Assembly: GCF_035994185.1 (NCBI RefSeq)
Contig: NZ_CP108538.1
Location: 3,658,001-3,722,000, forward strand
Reading direction: 5' to 3'
Length of the DNA: 64,000 nucleotides
Source of the DNA: Streptomyces sp. NBC_01217
Lineage (GTDB): Bacteria; Actinomycetota; Actinomycetes; Streptomycetales; Streptomycetaceae
Below, piece by piece: positions 17,378-25,247 of the stretch. A program made the position numbers and the translations under genes. Under the pieces are notes generated by a model. The model was not told the DNA's origin. It saw only the letters and a program-made list of their open reading frames with translations, and searched no databases. The stretch's first letter is position 1; every line of letters starts with the position of its first letter.

Positions 17378-18139
17378 GATCCCGGGCGGTTCCAGGTCGG
17401 CCGGTCCGACGCCCGCGCGCCGGGCCAGCGCGACGGCGGCCAGCGTGGAGTGCACGCCGAGCTTCCCCAGCACGTTCTGCATGTGCGTACGCACCGTGTG
17501 CGGGGAGAGATAGAGCCGCTCCGCCACCGCCTTGCGCCCCAGGCCCGCCACCATGCAGCGCAGCACCTCGCGCTCGCGCGGGGTCAGCGACGCGACCAGT
17601 TCCTCGCTCTCGGTGCGGTGCTTGCGCGCCGCCGTCAGCTCCCGCAGCACGCCCGTGAGCAGCGCGGGGGGCAGATGGGTCTCATCCCTCAGCACCCCCC
17701 GGATGACCGTGAGCAGCCGTTGCAGCGAGCAGTCCTTGGCGACCCACCCCGAGGCCCCGGCCTGCAGCGCGAGCGCGGCCCGCTGCGGGTCGTCCTTCTC
17801 GGCGAGCACCACCGTATGCACCGAGGGCCGGCCAGAACGGACCCCCGCGACCAGCGAGATGCCGTCCACCGGGCCGTCCACCCCGCTGCGCGGGACCGGG
17901 ACGGGCGCCCGGCGGCCCCCCGCCGCGGCCAGGATGCCCAGTTCGGCATCGATCAGCATCACGTCATAGCCCCGCCCCTCGGCGGCCGCCCGTTCCAGAC
18001 AGCGCAGTGCGGCGGGGCCGCTGCCCGCCGCCGCCACCTCGACGTCGGGCTCGGCCGCGAGCGCCGCTGCGAGCGACTCGGCGAAAATTCGGTGGTCGTC
18101 CACCACGAGAACCCGGATACGAACCACAGGCACCCCCAT
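17336..18139 (-). CDS. LuxR-type response regulator (orphan) with receiver insertion
   Basis: A 267-residue regulator. The receiver has acidic pair D14/D15, phospho-acceptor D64 (MLIDAE) and K135 (AKD), so it looks phosphorylatable. The C-terminal LuxR HTH lies at about 184-245 (SLTPREREVLRCMVAGLGRKAVAERLYLSPHTVRTHMQNVLGKLGV). A Gly/Pro-rich insertion of about 20-25 residues (about 68-92) follows the phospho-Asp, which is unusual. No kinase gene is adjacent. The 3' end overlaps tamR by 42 bp in convergent orientation. ATG 18139 precedes the receiver directly; the longer frame is not needed. Confidence 0.85.
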   Translation of the reverse strand: MGVPVVRIRVLVVDDHRIFAESLAAALAAEPDVEVAAAGSGPAALRCLERAAAEGRGYDVMLIDAELGILAAAGGRRAPVPVPRSGVDGPVDGISLVAGVRSGRPSVHTVVLAEKDDPQRAALALQAGASGWVAKDCSLQRLLTVIRGVLRDETHLPPALLTGVLRELTAARKHRTESEELVASLTPREREVLRCMVAGLGRKAVAERLYLSPHTVRTHMQNVLGKLGVHSTLAAVALARRAGVGPADLEPPGILTGDVVERGGQLA

Positions 18140-18288
18140 GCTGCCTCTGTTGCTGGGCCACCCCCGGCCCGACGAAGGGACGGAACGGCGCGGGTACGGC
18201 CGCCCGGATCGGGGAGGTGGACCGCAGTCCCACGACCGCCGCCGTGTTCTGACTGCTACCCGCCCCGGGCGCCGTACCCGACTGTCTC

Positions 18289-18337
18289 GTACCCCTGAAT
18301 CAGCACCGGCCCCCACCGGTGCTGTGCATCAGGGTAC
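18289..18337. repeat. Nested inverted repeat between divergent genes
   Basis: Perfect 9-bp arms CAGCACCGG (18301-18309) and complement (18316-18324) sit inside an outer pair, GTACCCCTGA (18289-18298) and TCAGGGTAC (18329-18337), with one bulge. It lies between the regulator gene (leftward) and the GNAT gene (rightward), so it could be an operator or a cruciform. Confidence 0.6.
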
Positions 18338-18403
18338 GGCCGGGGCGCCGGTGCGGAAAGCGATTCGCAGAACTGACAGGCTCTGCTCCGTACCCTGTGA
18401 AAC

Positions 18404-18850
18404 ATGTTCCGTCTTGTGACAGAAGTGGACAAAGGACGGCGCACCCTGCTGAGCCGGCGGCTGCACGACGACAACACGGCCGGCTCCCCCGAGCTCCGTG
18501 CGCTGCGCACCGGCCCCGCGGGGCAGGAACTGCCCCTGGAAGTGTGGGTGCTGGACGGGAGCGGCGCCTTGGCCGGTGGCCTGACCGGCCGCACCTGGGC
18601 GTACTGGCTCCATGTCGACCAGCTCTGGGTGGACGCCCGCCATCGCGGCCGCGGTCTCGGCTCACGGCTGCTCGCCGAGGCGGAACGGACGGCCGGGGCC
18701 GACCGGGGCTGTACCCGCTCCCGGCTGGAGACCTGGGGTTTCCAGGCCCCGGACTTCTACCGGAAGCGGGGCTACGAGGTGAGCGGGCGGGTCGAGAACT
18801 ACCCGCCCGGTGTCACCGAGTTCATCCTGACGAAGGACCTCGGCCACTGA
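18404..18850 (+). CDS. GNAT-family N-acetyltransferase
   Basis: A 148-residue GNAT enzyme. The acetyl-CoA loop region is LWVDARHRGRGLGSRLLAEAERTA (about 72-95), followed by the typical ETWGFQAPDFYRKRGYEVSGR C-terminal beta-strand/helix unit. Substrate unknown. There is no strong ribosome site before ATG 18404, and GTG 18416 is an alternative. It is followed by a hairpin formed around its stop codon. Confidence 0.85.
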   Translation: MFRLVTEVDKGRRTLLSRRLHDDNTAGSPELRALRTGPAGQELPLEVWVLDGSGALAGGLTGRTWAYWLHVDQLWVDARHRGRGLGSRLLAEAERTAGADRGCTRSRLETWGFQAPDFYRKRGYEVSGRVENYPPGVTEFILTKDLGH

Positions 18851-18872
18851 GGCACCGGGCGGAGAGCCTCAG
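18847..18872 (+). terminator. Hairpin at the GNAT stop codon
   Basis: CTGAGGC (18847-18853) pairs with GCCTCAG (18866-18872). The left arm contains the GNAT TGA. It lies within a tandem duplication at the convergent galK end, so a second right arm is also available at 18893. Confidence 0.5.
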
Positions 18873-18901
18873 CCCATGTGCCCGGGCGGAGAGCCTCAGC
18901 C
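18855..18901. repeat. 27-bp-period direct repeat covering the galK stop
   Basis: CCGGGCGGAGAGCCTCAGCC occurs at 18855-18874 and again at 18882-18901. The second copy contains the galK stop codon, so the repeat looks like a tandem duplication of the galK 3' end. Confidence 0.8.
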
Positions 18902-20077
18902 GATGCGGCGGGCACCCGCCGAGGGGACGGCCGGGAAGATCCGCGGCGCCGCGTACCCCGCCGAGGCGAACGCCTCCAGCACGGACTTCGCGACCGTGTC
19001 CGCCTGTGCCTCGTCCACCAGCACGATCGCCGAGCCGCCGAAGCCGCCGCCGGTCATCCGCGCACCGAGCGCCCCGGCCGCGCCTGCCGCCGACACCACC
19101 AGGTCCAGCTCCTGGCAGGAGACCCGCAGATCGTCCCGGAGCGAGACGTGACCCGCGTCCAGGACAGGGCCCGCCGCCCGCACATCGCCCGCGTCGAGCA
19201 GCGCGATGACCTGCTCCACCCGCTCGTTGTCGCTGACCACATGGCGCACGTAGCGCACCACGGACTCGTCGACGCCGAGCGCGGCCAGGGTGTCCAGGGC
19301 CTCGCCGAGACCCTCGTACGGCAGCTCGCGCAGCGTCCGCAGGCCGAGCGCGGCGGCCCCCGCCTCGCAGCCTGCCCGCCGCTCGGCGTACGCGCCGTCG
19401 CCGAGCGCGTGCTTGACCTGCGTGTCGACGACCAGCAGCCGCAGCCCATGGGCGGCCAGGTCGAAGGGGACCTGGCGCTGGCCGAGGTCGCGGGTGTCGA
19501 GGTACAGGGCATGGCCCTCGGTGCAGCAGGCGGAGGCCATCTGGTCCATGACCCCGCACGGCACGCCGACGAACTCGTTCTCGGCGCGCTGGCCCATGAC
19601 CGCCAGCTCCGCGGCGGAGAGCCCCAGTTCGAAGAGGTCGTTCAGCGCCAGCGCGGTGACGACTTCGAGGGCCGCGGAGGAGGAGAGCCCGGCGCCGGTG
19701 GGAACGGTGGAGGTCAGCTGGATGTCCGCCCCCGTGACCGGGTGACCGGCCTCGCGCAGCGCCCAGACGACTCCGGCCGGGTACGCCGCCCAGCCGTGGC
19801 CCTGGTGCGGGGCCAGCTCCTCGACGCGGAGCCGGACGACACCGCCGGGCACGTCGGTCGAGTGGAGCCTCAGCTCGCCGTCGGTGCGGCGGGCGACTGC
19901 GGCGCGCGCGGTGTGCGGCAGCGCGAGCGGCATCACGAAGCCGTCGTTGAAGTCGGTGTACTCGCCGATCAGGTTGACCCGGCCTGGCGCCGCCCAGACT
20001 CCTTCGGGGGCGGCGCCGTACAGCTCGGTGAAAGCGGTGACCAGCTCAGCGTTGTCGGTCATGGCGTTGTCGGTCAT
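18896..20077 (-). CDS. galK: Galactokinase
   Basis: A 393-residue GHMP kinase that phosphorylates galactose at C1 with ATP, the first Leloir step. Motif 1 is [16 protein letters not shown] (31-46, with Tyr where His is usual in GEHTD), and the ATP loop is [17 protein letters not shown]-terminal GHMP motif ([11 protein letters not shown]) is present. ATG 20077 overlaps the galE stop (ATGA). A second ATG 15 bp downstream arises from a perfect tandem duplication of the first five codons (MTDNA twice); only the first has a ribosome site (AGGAG). It is the last gene of galT-galE-galK. Confidence 0.95.
   Translation of the reverse strand: MTDNAMTDNAELVTAFTELYGAAPEGVWAAPGRVNLIGEYTDFNDGFVMPLALPHTARAAVARRTDGELRLHSTDVPGGVVRLRVEELAPHQGHGWAAYPAGVVWALREAGHPVTGADIQLTSTVPTGAGLSSSAALEVVTALALNDLFELGLSAAELAVMGQRAENEFVGVPCGVMDQMASACCTEGHALYLDTRDLGQRQVPFDLAAHGLRLLVVDTQVKHALGDGAYAERRAGCEAGAAALGLRTLRELPYEGLGEALDTLAALGVDESVVRYVRHVVSDNERVEQVIALLDAGDVRAAGPVLDAGHVSLRDDLRVSCQELDLVVSAAGAAGALGARMTGGGFGGSAIVLVDEAQADTVAKSVLEAFASAGYAAPRIFPAVPSAGARRIG
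20048..20077. repeat. 15-bp tandem duplication at the galK start
   Basis: The unit GGCGTTGTCGGTCAT is present twice in tandem, apart from the edges, so galK begins [10 protein letters not shown] with two possible ATGs. Confidence 0.8.
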
Positions 20078-21054
20078 GGCGTGGTGGGCTCCTCTCGGCG
20101 GGCGAACGTCCAGGCGTCGGAAACGATTCCGGTCAGGTCGGCGCGCGAGGGCGTCCAGCCGAGCCTCTCCCTGGCGGTGGCGGCGGAGGCGACCAGCACG
20201 GCGGGGTCACCGGCGCGGCGCGGGGCCGCGGTCTCGGGGACCGGGTGGCCGGTGACCTCGCGCACGGTCTCGATGACCTGGCGCACCGAGAAGCCGTTGC
20301 CGTTGCCGAGGTTGCAGATCAGGTGCTCGCCCGCGGTGGCCGCGCCCAGGGCCAGCAGGTGGGCCTCGGCGAGGTCCGCGACGTGGATGTAGTCGCGTAC
20401 GCAGGTGCCGTCGGGGGTCGGGTAGTCGTCGCCGTACACGTTGATCGACTCGCGTCGGCCGAGCGCGACCTGGAGGACGAGCGGGATGAGGTGCGACTCG
20501 GGGCTGTGCCGCTCTCCCTGACTGCCGTACGCCCCCGCCACGTTGAAGTAGCGCAGCGAGACCGCGGCCAGTCCGTGCGCGGCGGCCTCGCCGGTGATCA
20601 TGTGGTCGACGGCGAGCTTGGTGGCGCCGTAGGGGTTGGTGGGCGCGGTCGCGTCGGACTCCGTGATGGGGGTGGTGACCGGTTCGCCGTAGGTGGCGGC
20701 GGTGGAGGAGAAGACCAGCGTCCGCACCCCGGCGTCCCGCATGGCGGCGAGCAGCGCCACGGAGCCGCCGACGTTGTTCACCCAGTACTTCTCCGGGTCC
20801 ACGACGGACTCGCCGACCTGCGAGTACGCGGCGAAGTGCAGCACCCCGTCGTAGGAGGGGTCCAGCCACTTCGCCGCGTCCTGGACGCGGCCCTCGATGA
20901 ACTCGGCCCCGGCCGGGACGCCCTCCCGGAACCCGGTCGAGAGGTCGTCGAGGACGGTGACCGCGTGTCCGGCCTCCAGCAGATGCTGGGCGACCACGCT
21001 GCCGACATAGCCCGCACCACCGGTGACCAGGTACTTCTTCTGGGGCTTGCTCAC
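20074..21054 (-). CDS. galE: UDP-glucose 4-epimerase
   Basis: A 326-residue extended SDR interconverting UDP-galactose and UDP-glucose. The NAD loop is [10 protein letters not shown] (10-19), the catalytic Ser lies in SSTAATYG (about 116-123), and the YxxxK pair is Y142/K146 (NPYGATK). The start is GTG 21054, overlapping the galT stop as GTGA, and the gene ends in an ATGA overlap with galK. The three gal genes are therefore tightly coupled. Normal length. Confidence 0.96.
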   Translation of the reverse strand: MSKPQKKYLVTGGAGYVGSVVAQHLLEAGHAVTVLDDLSTGFREGVPAGAEFIEGRVQDAAKWLDPSYDGVLHFAAYSQVGESVVDPEKYWVNNVGGSVALLAAMRDAGVRTLVFSSTAATYGEPVTTPITESDATAPTNPYGATKLAVDHMITGEAAAHGLAAVSLRYFNVAGAYGSQGERHSPESHLIPLVLQVALGRRESINVYGDDYPTPDGTCVRDYIHVADLAEAHLLALGAATAGEHLICNLGNGNGFSVRQVIETVREVTGHPVPETAAPRRAGDPAVLVASAATARERLGWTPSRADLTGIVSDAWTFARREEPTTP

Positions 21055-22094
21055 TCGCTCGCTACCTCTCGCAGTCGCTGGGCCGCGGCCTCCGGCGGCA
21101 CATCGTTGATGAACACGTTCATGCCGGATTCGGAACCCGCGAGGAACTTCAGCTTGCCGGAGGTGCGTCGGATGGTGAAAAGCTCCAGATGGAGCCCGAA
21201 GTCCTCTCGTCCCGCGACGCCGAACGGGGCCTGGTGCCAGGCGGAGATGTACGGGGTCGGGGGCTCGCCGGGGCCGAAGATCCGGTCGAATCGTCTCAAG
21301 AGTTCCAGATAAATCTGTGGGAACTCCGTGCGCGCGGCCTCGTCGAGCTCCCGCAGGTCGGGGACGCGGCGGCGCGGGTGGAGGTGGACCTCGTAGGGCC
21401 AGTGCGCCGCGTACGGCACGAAGGCGATCCAGTGCTCGCCGCTGATGACGATCCGCGAGCCGTCCTTCTCCTCGCGGGCCACGACGTCGTCGAAGAGGTT
21501 GCCGCCGGTCTCGGCGCGGTGGGCCTCCATGGCGCGGAGCATCAGCTCGGTGCGCGGGGTGACGAAGGGGTAGCCGTATATCTGTCCGTGCGGATGGCCG
21601 AGCGTGACGCCGATCTCGGCGCCCCGGTTCTCGAAGCAGAACACCTGCTCGACCTGCGGAAGTCCGGCGAATTCGGCGGTGCGGTCGGTCCATGCCGAAA
21701 GGACCAGGGCGGCCTGCTCCTCGGTGAGGTCGGCGAACGAGGCGTCGTGGTCGGAGGTGAAGCAGACGACCTCGCAGCGGCCGGAGTCACCGGCGAGCGA
21801 GGGGAAGCGGTTCTCGAAGACGGCGACGTCGTAGTCGGCCTCGGGGATCTCGCTCAGCCGCCCCTCCCGCGAGGGGCAGAGCGGGCACTCGTCGGCCGGC
21901 GGGTGGTAGATGCGGCCCTGGCGGTGCGAGGCGATGGCGACGCTGTCGCCGAGGAACGGGTCACGACGGATCTCGGACGAGGTCGACACGGCGTCGAGGG
22001 GCCGCTTGTCGACGGCGTCGCGCACGACGTCGTCCCGGCTGTCGTAGTAGAGCAGCTCACGGCCGTCGGCGAGCGTCGTAACCGTCTTCTTCAC
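21051..22094 (-). CDS. galT: Galactose-1-phosphate uridylyltransferase
   Basis: A 347-residue HIT-superfamily enzyme exchanging UMP between UDP-glucose and galactose-1-P. Zinc-type Cys pair C70/C73 (ADECPLC) and the active-site [12 protein letters not shown] with HPH at 167-169 are present. The start is GTG 22094, with GGAGG about 6 nt upstream; the longer frame to 22226 enters the promoter region. It is the first gene of galTEK and divergent from the symporter, which gives a complete galactose unit. Confidence 0.96.
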   Translation of the reverse strand: MKKTVTTLADGRELLYYDSRDDVVRDAVDKRPLDAVSTSSEIRRDPFLGDSVAIASHRQGRIYHPPADECPLCPSREGRLSEIPEADYDVAVFENRFPSLAGDSGRCEVVCFTSDHDASFADLTEEQAALVLSAWTDRTAEFAGLPQVEQVFCFENRGAEIGVTLGHPHGQIYGYPFVTPRTELMLRAMEAHRAETGGNLFDDVVAREEKDGSRIVISGEHWIAFVPYAAHWPYEVHLHPRRRVPDLRELDEAARTEFPQIYLELLRRFDRIFGPGEPPTPYISAWHQAPFGVAGREDFGLHLELFTIRRTSGKLKFLAGSESGMNVFINDVPPEAAAQRLREVASE

Positions 22095-22317
22095 CAGGTT
22101 CCTCCAAACATAACCGAACACAATGAACCACAAGTCAACAGACGCGTCAATGACGCCGCCAGAGCGCATGTGAGCAGGATCTCTACCGCCTTCTGCCCAG
22201 GTTTTCGGCCATGCGATCACAATCAAACAAAGAACCCCAGGAAAACTGTTCAGTTTTTGAACATAAGAGCGTAGTTTCCTTCGCGTTCAGTTCGCGCAAA
22301 GAAGCGAGTACCCCCAC
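22095..22317. promoter_or_regulatory. galT / symporter divergent promoter region
   Basis: A relatively AT-rich spacer carries promoters for both directions. On the galT side, TTGACT is seen on the minus strand (around 22135-22140), with T-rich sequence before the ribosome site. On the other side an inverted repeat GTTCA-5-TGAAC (22248-22262) and a related GTTCAGTTC (near 22285) are candidate regulator sites. Exact -10 boxes are uncertain. Confidence 0.5.
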
Positions 22318-23988
22318 ATGCACTACCTGGCCGAAGGGCTTCGGCTCCCCACGAACGGGCTCGACTACACGATCCTGGCGATCTACTTCGTCGTCGTCCT
22401 CGGCATCGGCTTCGCCGCACGGGCGAGCGTGAAGACGAGCCTCGACTTCTTCCTCTCCGGGCGGTCACTGCCGGCCTGGGTGACCGGGCTCGCCTTCGTG
22501 GCGGCCAACCTCGGCGCCACCGAGATCCTCGGCATGGCGGCGACCGGCGCGCAGTACGGCGTCGCGGTCGTGCACTGGTACTGGATCGGTGCCATCCCCG
22601 CCATGGTCTTCCTTGGCCTGGTGATGATGCCGTTCTACTACCGGTCGAAGGTCCGCTCCGTACCGGAGTTCCTGCTCCAGCGCTTCGACAAGTCGGCGCA
22701 CCTGCTGAGCTCCATACTTTTCGCCTTCGCGGCGATCCTGATCGCGGGCGTCAACCTCTACGCCCTGTCGATCGTCGTGGAGGCGCTCCTCGGCTGGCCG
22801 CAGTGGGTCGCGATCGTCGTCGCGGGCCTCTTCGTCCTCGTCTACATCACCATCGGCGGTCTCTCCTCGGCGATCTACAACGAGGTGCTGCAGTTCTTCG
22901 TCATCCTCGCCGCGCTGATCCCGCTGACCCTGCTGGGTCTCAAGCGCGTCGGCGGCTGGGACGGTCTGACCGGCTCGCTGGAGAAGAGCCACGGCTCCGA
23001 CTTCCTCTCCGCCTGGGGCGGCACCGGCATCGGTGACGCCAACCCGCTCGGCGCCAACTGGCTGACGATCATCCTCGGCCTCGGCTTCGTGCTCTCCTTC
23101 GGCTACTGGACGACCAACTTCGCCGAGGTGCAGCGCGCCCTGTCCGCGAAGAACCTCTCCGCCGCCCAGCGCACCCCGCTGATCGCCGCGTTCCCGAAGA
23201 TCTTCATCGTCTTCCTGGTGATGATCCCGGGCCTGGTGGCCGCCGTCCTCGTACCGAAGATCGGCACCCCCGGCTCCGACCTGACCTACAACGACGCGAT
23301 CCCGCTGCTGATGCAGGAGCTGCTGCCCAACGGTGTGCTCGGCATCGCGGTGACCGGGCTGCTGGCCGCGTTCATGGCCGGTATGGCGGCGAACGTCTCG
23401 TCGTTCAACACGGTGTTCACGACCGACATCTGGGCCCGGTACGTGAAGAAGGACCAGCCGGACACGTACTACCTGCGCTTCGGCCGGCTCATCACGGCGA
23501 TCGGGGTGCTGGCCTCGATCGGCACGGCCTTCATCGCCGCCAGCTTCTCCAACATCATGAGCTACCTCCAGACGCTGTTCTCCTTCTTCAACGTCCCGAT
23601 GTTCGTGGTCTTCATCATCGGCATGTTCTGGAAGCGGGCCTCGATGAAGTCCGGCGTCTGGGGTCTGGTCGCGGGCACCACCGCCGCGATGGTCAACTAC
23701 TTCGTGATCTACAAGCAGGGGGTCATCGACATCCCCACCGACCAGGGCGCCAACTTCGTCTCCGCGATCGTCGGTTTCGTCGCCGGTGCGGTGGTCATGA
23801 TCGCCGTCACGCTCTTCACGGCCCCGAAGCCGGAGGCCGAACTGGCCGGTCTGGTCTACGGAACCGAGTCCCCGGACGCCGATGAGGCACCGGCCGAGGG
23901 CGACAGCGCCTGGTACCGCAAGCCGGCCCTGCTGGGCTGGGGCGCGATCGTGCTCGCCGCCCTGTGCTACGTCCCGTACTCGTTCTGA
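22318..23988 (+). CDS. Sodium:solute symporter (SSS family, likely galactose)
   Basis: A 556-residue polytopic membrane protein with about 13-14 hydrophobic segments. It has SSS features: LDFFLSGRSLPAWVTGLAFVAANLGATEILG near the N-terminus, and LLAAFMAGMAANVSSFNTVFTTDIW around residue 345-370 (Na+-site helix). The relation to vSGLT-type transporters and the divergent galTEK operon suggest Na+/galactose or glucose uptake; substrate is inferred. A 97-residue membrane protein follows after a 13-bp gap with its own ribosome site. Confidence 0.9.
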   Translation: MHYLAEGLRLPTNGLDYTILAIYFVVVLGIGFAARASVKTSLDFFLSGRSLPAWVTGLAFVAANLGATEILGMAATGAQYGVAVVHWYWIGAIPAMVFLGLVMMPFYYRSKVRSVPEFLLQRFDKSAHLLSSILFAFAAILIAGVNLYALSIVVEALLGWPQWVAIVVAGLFVLVYITIGGLSSAIYNEVLQFFVILAALIPLTLLGLKRVGGWDGLTGSLEKSHGSDFLSAWGGTGIGDANPLGANWLTIILGLGFVLSFGYWTTNFAEVQRALSAKNLSAAQRTPLIAAFPKIFIVFLVMIPGLVAAVLVPKIGTPGSDLTYNDAIPLLMQELLPNGVLGIAVTGLLAAFMAGMAANVSSFNTVFTTDIWARYVKKDQPDTYYLRFGRLITAIGVLASIGTAFIAASFSNIMSYLQTLFSFFNVPMFVVFIIGMFWKRASMKSGVWGLVAGTTAAMVNYFVIYKQGVIDIPTDQGANFVSAIVGFVAGAVVMIAVTLFTAPKPEAELAGLVYGTESPDADEAPAEGDSAWYRKPALLGWGAIVLAALCYVPYSF

Positions 23989-24001
23989 TCGGAGGAACAC
24001 C

Positions 24002-24295
24002 ATGTCCGACCTGCGCAAGGAAGTCTCCGAACTGGAGCAGAAGTCCGCGACCGCGGCCCGTCTCTTCGACATCCGGCGGATCATCGGCGGCCTCTTCGTG
24101 GTCTACGGCGTGATCGTCACCATCGCCGGGATCAGCCCGTCCGACGCGGACCTGAAGAAGGCCCAGGGCGTCCACATCAACCTGTGGACCGGCCTGGCCA
24201 TGCTGGTCCTCGGCCTGTTCTTCCTGATCTGGCTGAAGCTGCGCCCGGCGCAGACGCCGACGCCTGCCGACGGTCCCGACCGGGCCGACGACTGA
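24002..24295 (+). CDS. Small two-TM protein downstream of the symporter
   Basis: A 97-residue protein with an N-terminal charged helix (DLRKEVSELEQKSATAARLF) and two hydrophobic segments (about 27-43 and 62-79). The C-terminus is Pro-rich. GGAGGAACACC precedes the ATG. It is probably co-transcribed with the symporter and may be an accessory subunit. No function can be assigned. Confidence 0.75.
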   Translation: MSDLRKEVSELEQKSATAARLFDIRRIIGGLFVVYGVIVTIAGISPSDADLKKAQGVHINLWTGLAMLVLGLFFLIWLKLRPAQTPTPADGPDRADD

Positions 24296-24329
24296 CGTCC
24301 GTACCGCCTTCGGCAGGGGCCCGGCCGCA

Positions 24330-25022
24330 TCACCCGATGCCGTCGGGCTCCTGCTTTTCGAGCGGCACCCGGTCCAGCAGTCCCGTGCGGGCCGCGAGCG
24401 CCGCGGCCTCCAGCCGGGAGCCGACGCCCAGCTTCATCAGCACCCGCTGCACATGCGTACGCGCGGTGCTCGACGCGATCCGCATCCCCGCCGCGATCAG
24501 CCGGGTGTCCTCGCCCTCGGCGACCCGCACCAGTACCTCGACCTCGCGCGGGGTGAGCATCTGCAGCAGCCGCTGCCCCTCGTCGTCCGGCGCCGCGGCC
24601 GGATTGAGCAGCTCGGCGAAGGCGCCCTGGAGCAGTTGCGGCGCCACCGCGGCCTCCCCGGCGCGCGCCTTGACCATCGCCCGCTCGACACCCTCCATGC
24701 GCTCGTCGTGCCGGACGTATCCGGCGGCGCCCGCCGCGAAGGCCGCCGCGATCCCGCGCGGACTGGGCACAGGGCCGAGCACCACCACGGCCACCTGCGG
24801 GCGCTCCCGCCGGATCCGTACGATCGCGTCGAAGGCGCCGGGGGCCGCGGGCGCCGCGGTACCGAACAGACAGACCTCCGGAGCCCTGCTGACCACCAGC
24901 TCCGCCGCCCCCGAGGCCGGCGCGGCCGCCGCGAGCACCCGGTGGCCCCGCAGTTTCAACGCCGAGGCGAGCGCCTCGGCGAGCAGTCGGTGATCATCGA
25001 CCACCATGAGCCGCACGCCCAT
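24330..25022 (-). CDS. LuxR-type regulator with degenerate receiver (orphan)
   Basis: A 230-residue protein. The receiver fold is recognisable (acidic pair D9/D10 in VVDDH), but the phospho-acceptor position is Gly54 (VCLFGTAA) and the usual Lys is replaced (VRHD near 103-106). Phosphorylation by a kinase is therefore unlikely. The LuxR HTH spans about 155-215 (MLTPREVEVLVRVAEGEDTRLIAAGMRIASSTARTHVQRVLMKLGV). ATG 25022 has GGGGGTG 8 nt upstream; GTG 25031 is less likely. It lies convergent to the small two-TM gene. It probably works as an atypical, ligand-responsive or constitutive regulator. Confidence 0.85.
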   Translation of the reverse strand: MGVRLMVVDDHRLLAEALASALKLRGHRVLAAAAPASGAAELVVSRAPEVCLFGTAAPAAPGAFDAIVRIRRERPQVAVVVLGPVPSPRGIAAAFAAGAAGYVRHDERMEGVERAMVKARAGEAAVAPQLLQGAFAELLNPAAAPDDEGQRLLQMLTPREVEVLVRVAEGEDTRLIAAGMRIASSTARTHVQRVLMKLGVGSRLEAAALAARTGLLDRVPLEKQEPDGIG

Positions 25023-25190
25023 CGAGCACACCCCCGTAGCACCGGCGCCAGGCCCCCGGCCCGCCCTGACCCGGCAAGCTACACGCTTGTTCGACGTTGC
25101 GGACCCCTTACCGGGCAGAAGACCCCCGGAGTGTCGGATTATGTGCCATTCAAGGCCATTCAGCGGGCGGAAAGCAGGCGCAAAACGATC

Positions 25191-25224
25191 GGCCCTGCCG
25201 GTCGAATGATCGACCGGCAGGGCC
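25191..25224 (-). terminator. Perfect 15-bp hairpin after the first PQQ-propeller gene
   Basis: Arms 25191-25205 (GGCCCTGCCGGTCGA) and 25210-25224 are exact complements around a 4-nt loop, 23 nt beyond the stop of the leftward gene. Confidence 0.85.
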
Positions 25225-25247
25225 GGGGCACGGATCCCGCGCGGGGA

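Noticed and set aside
22250..22310. Second gal promoter or catabolite-control motif
   Set aside because: GTTCA-type repeats are seen, but I cannot identify a reliable -10/-35 or known regulator.
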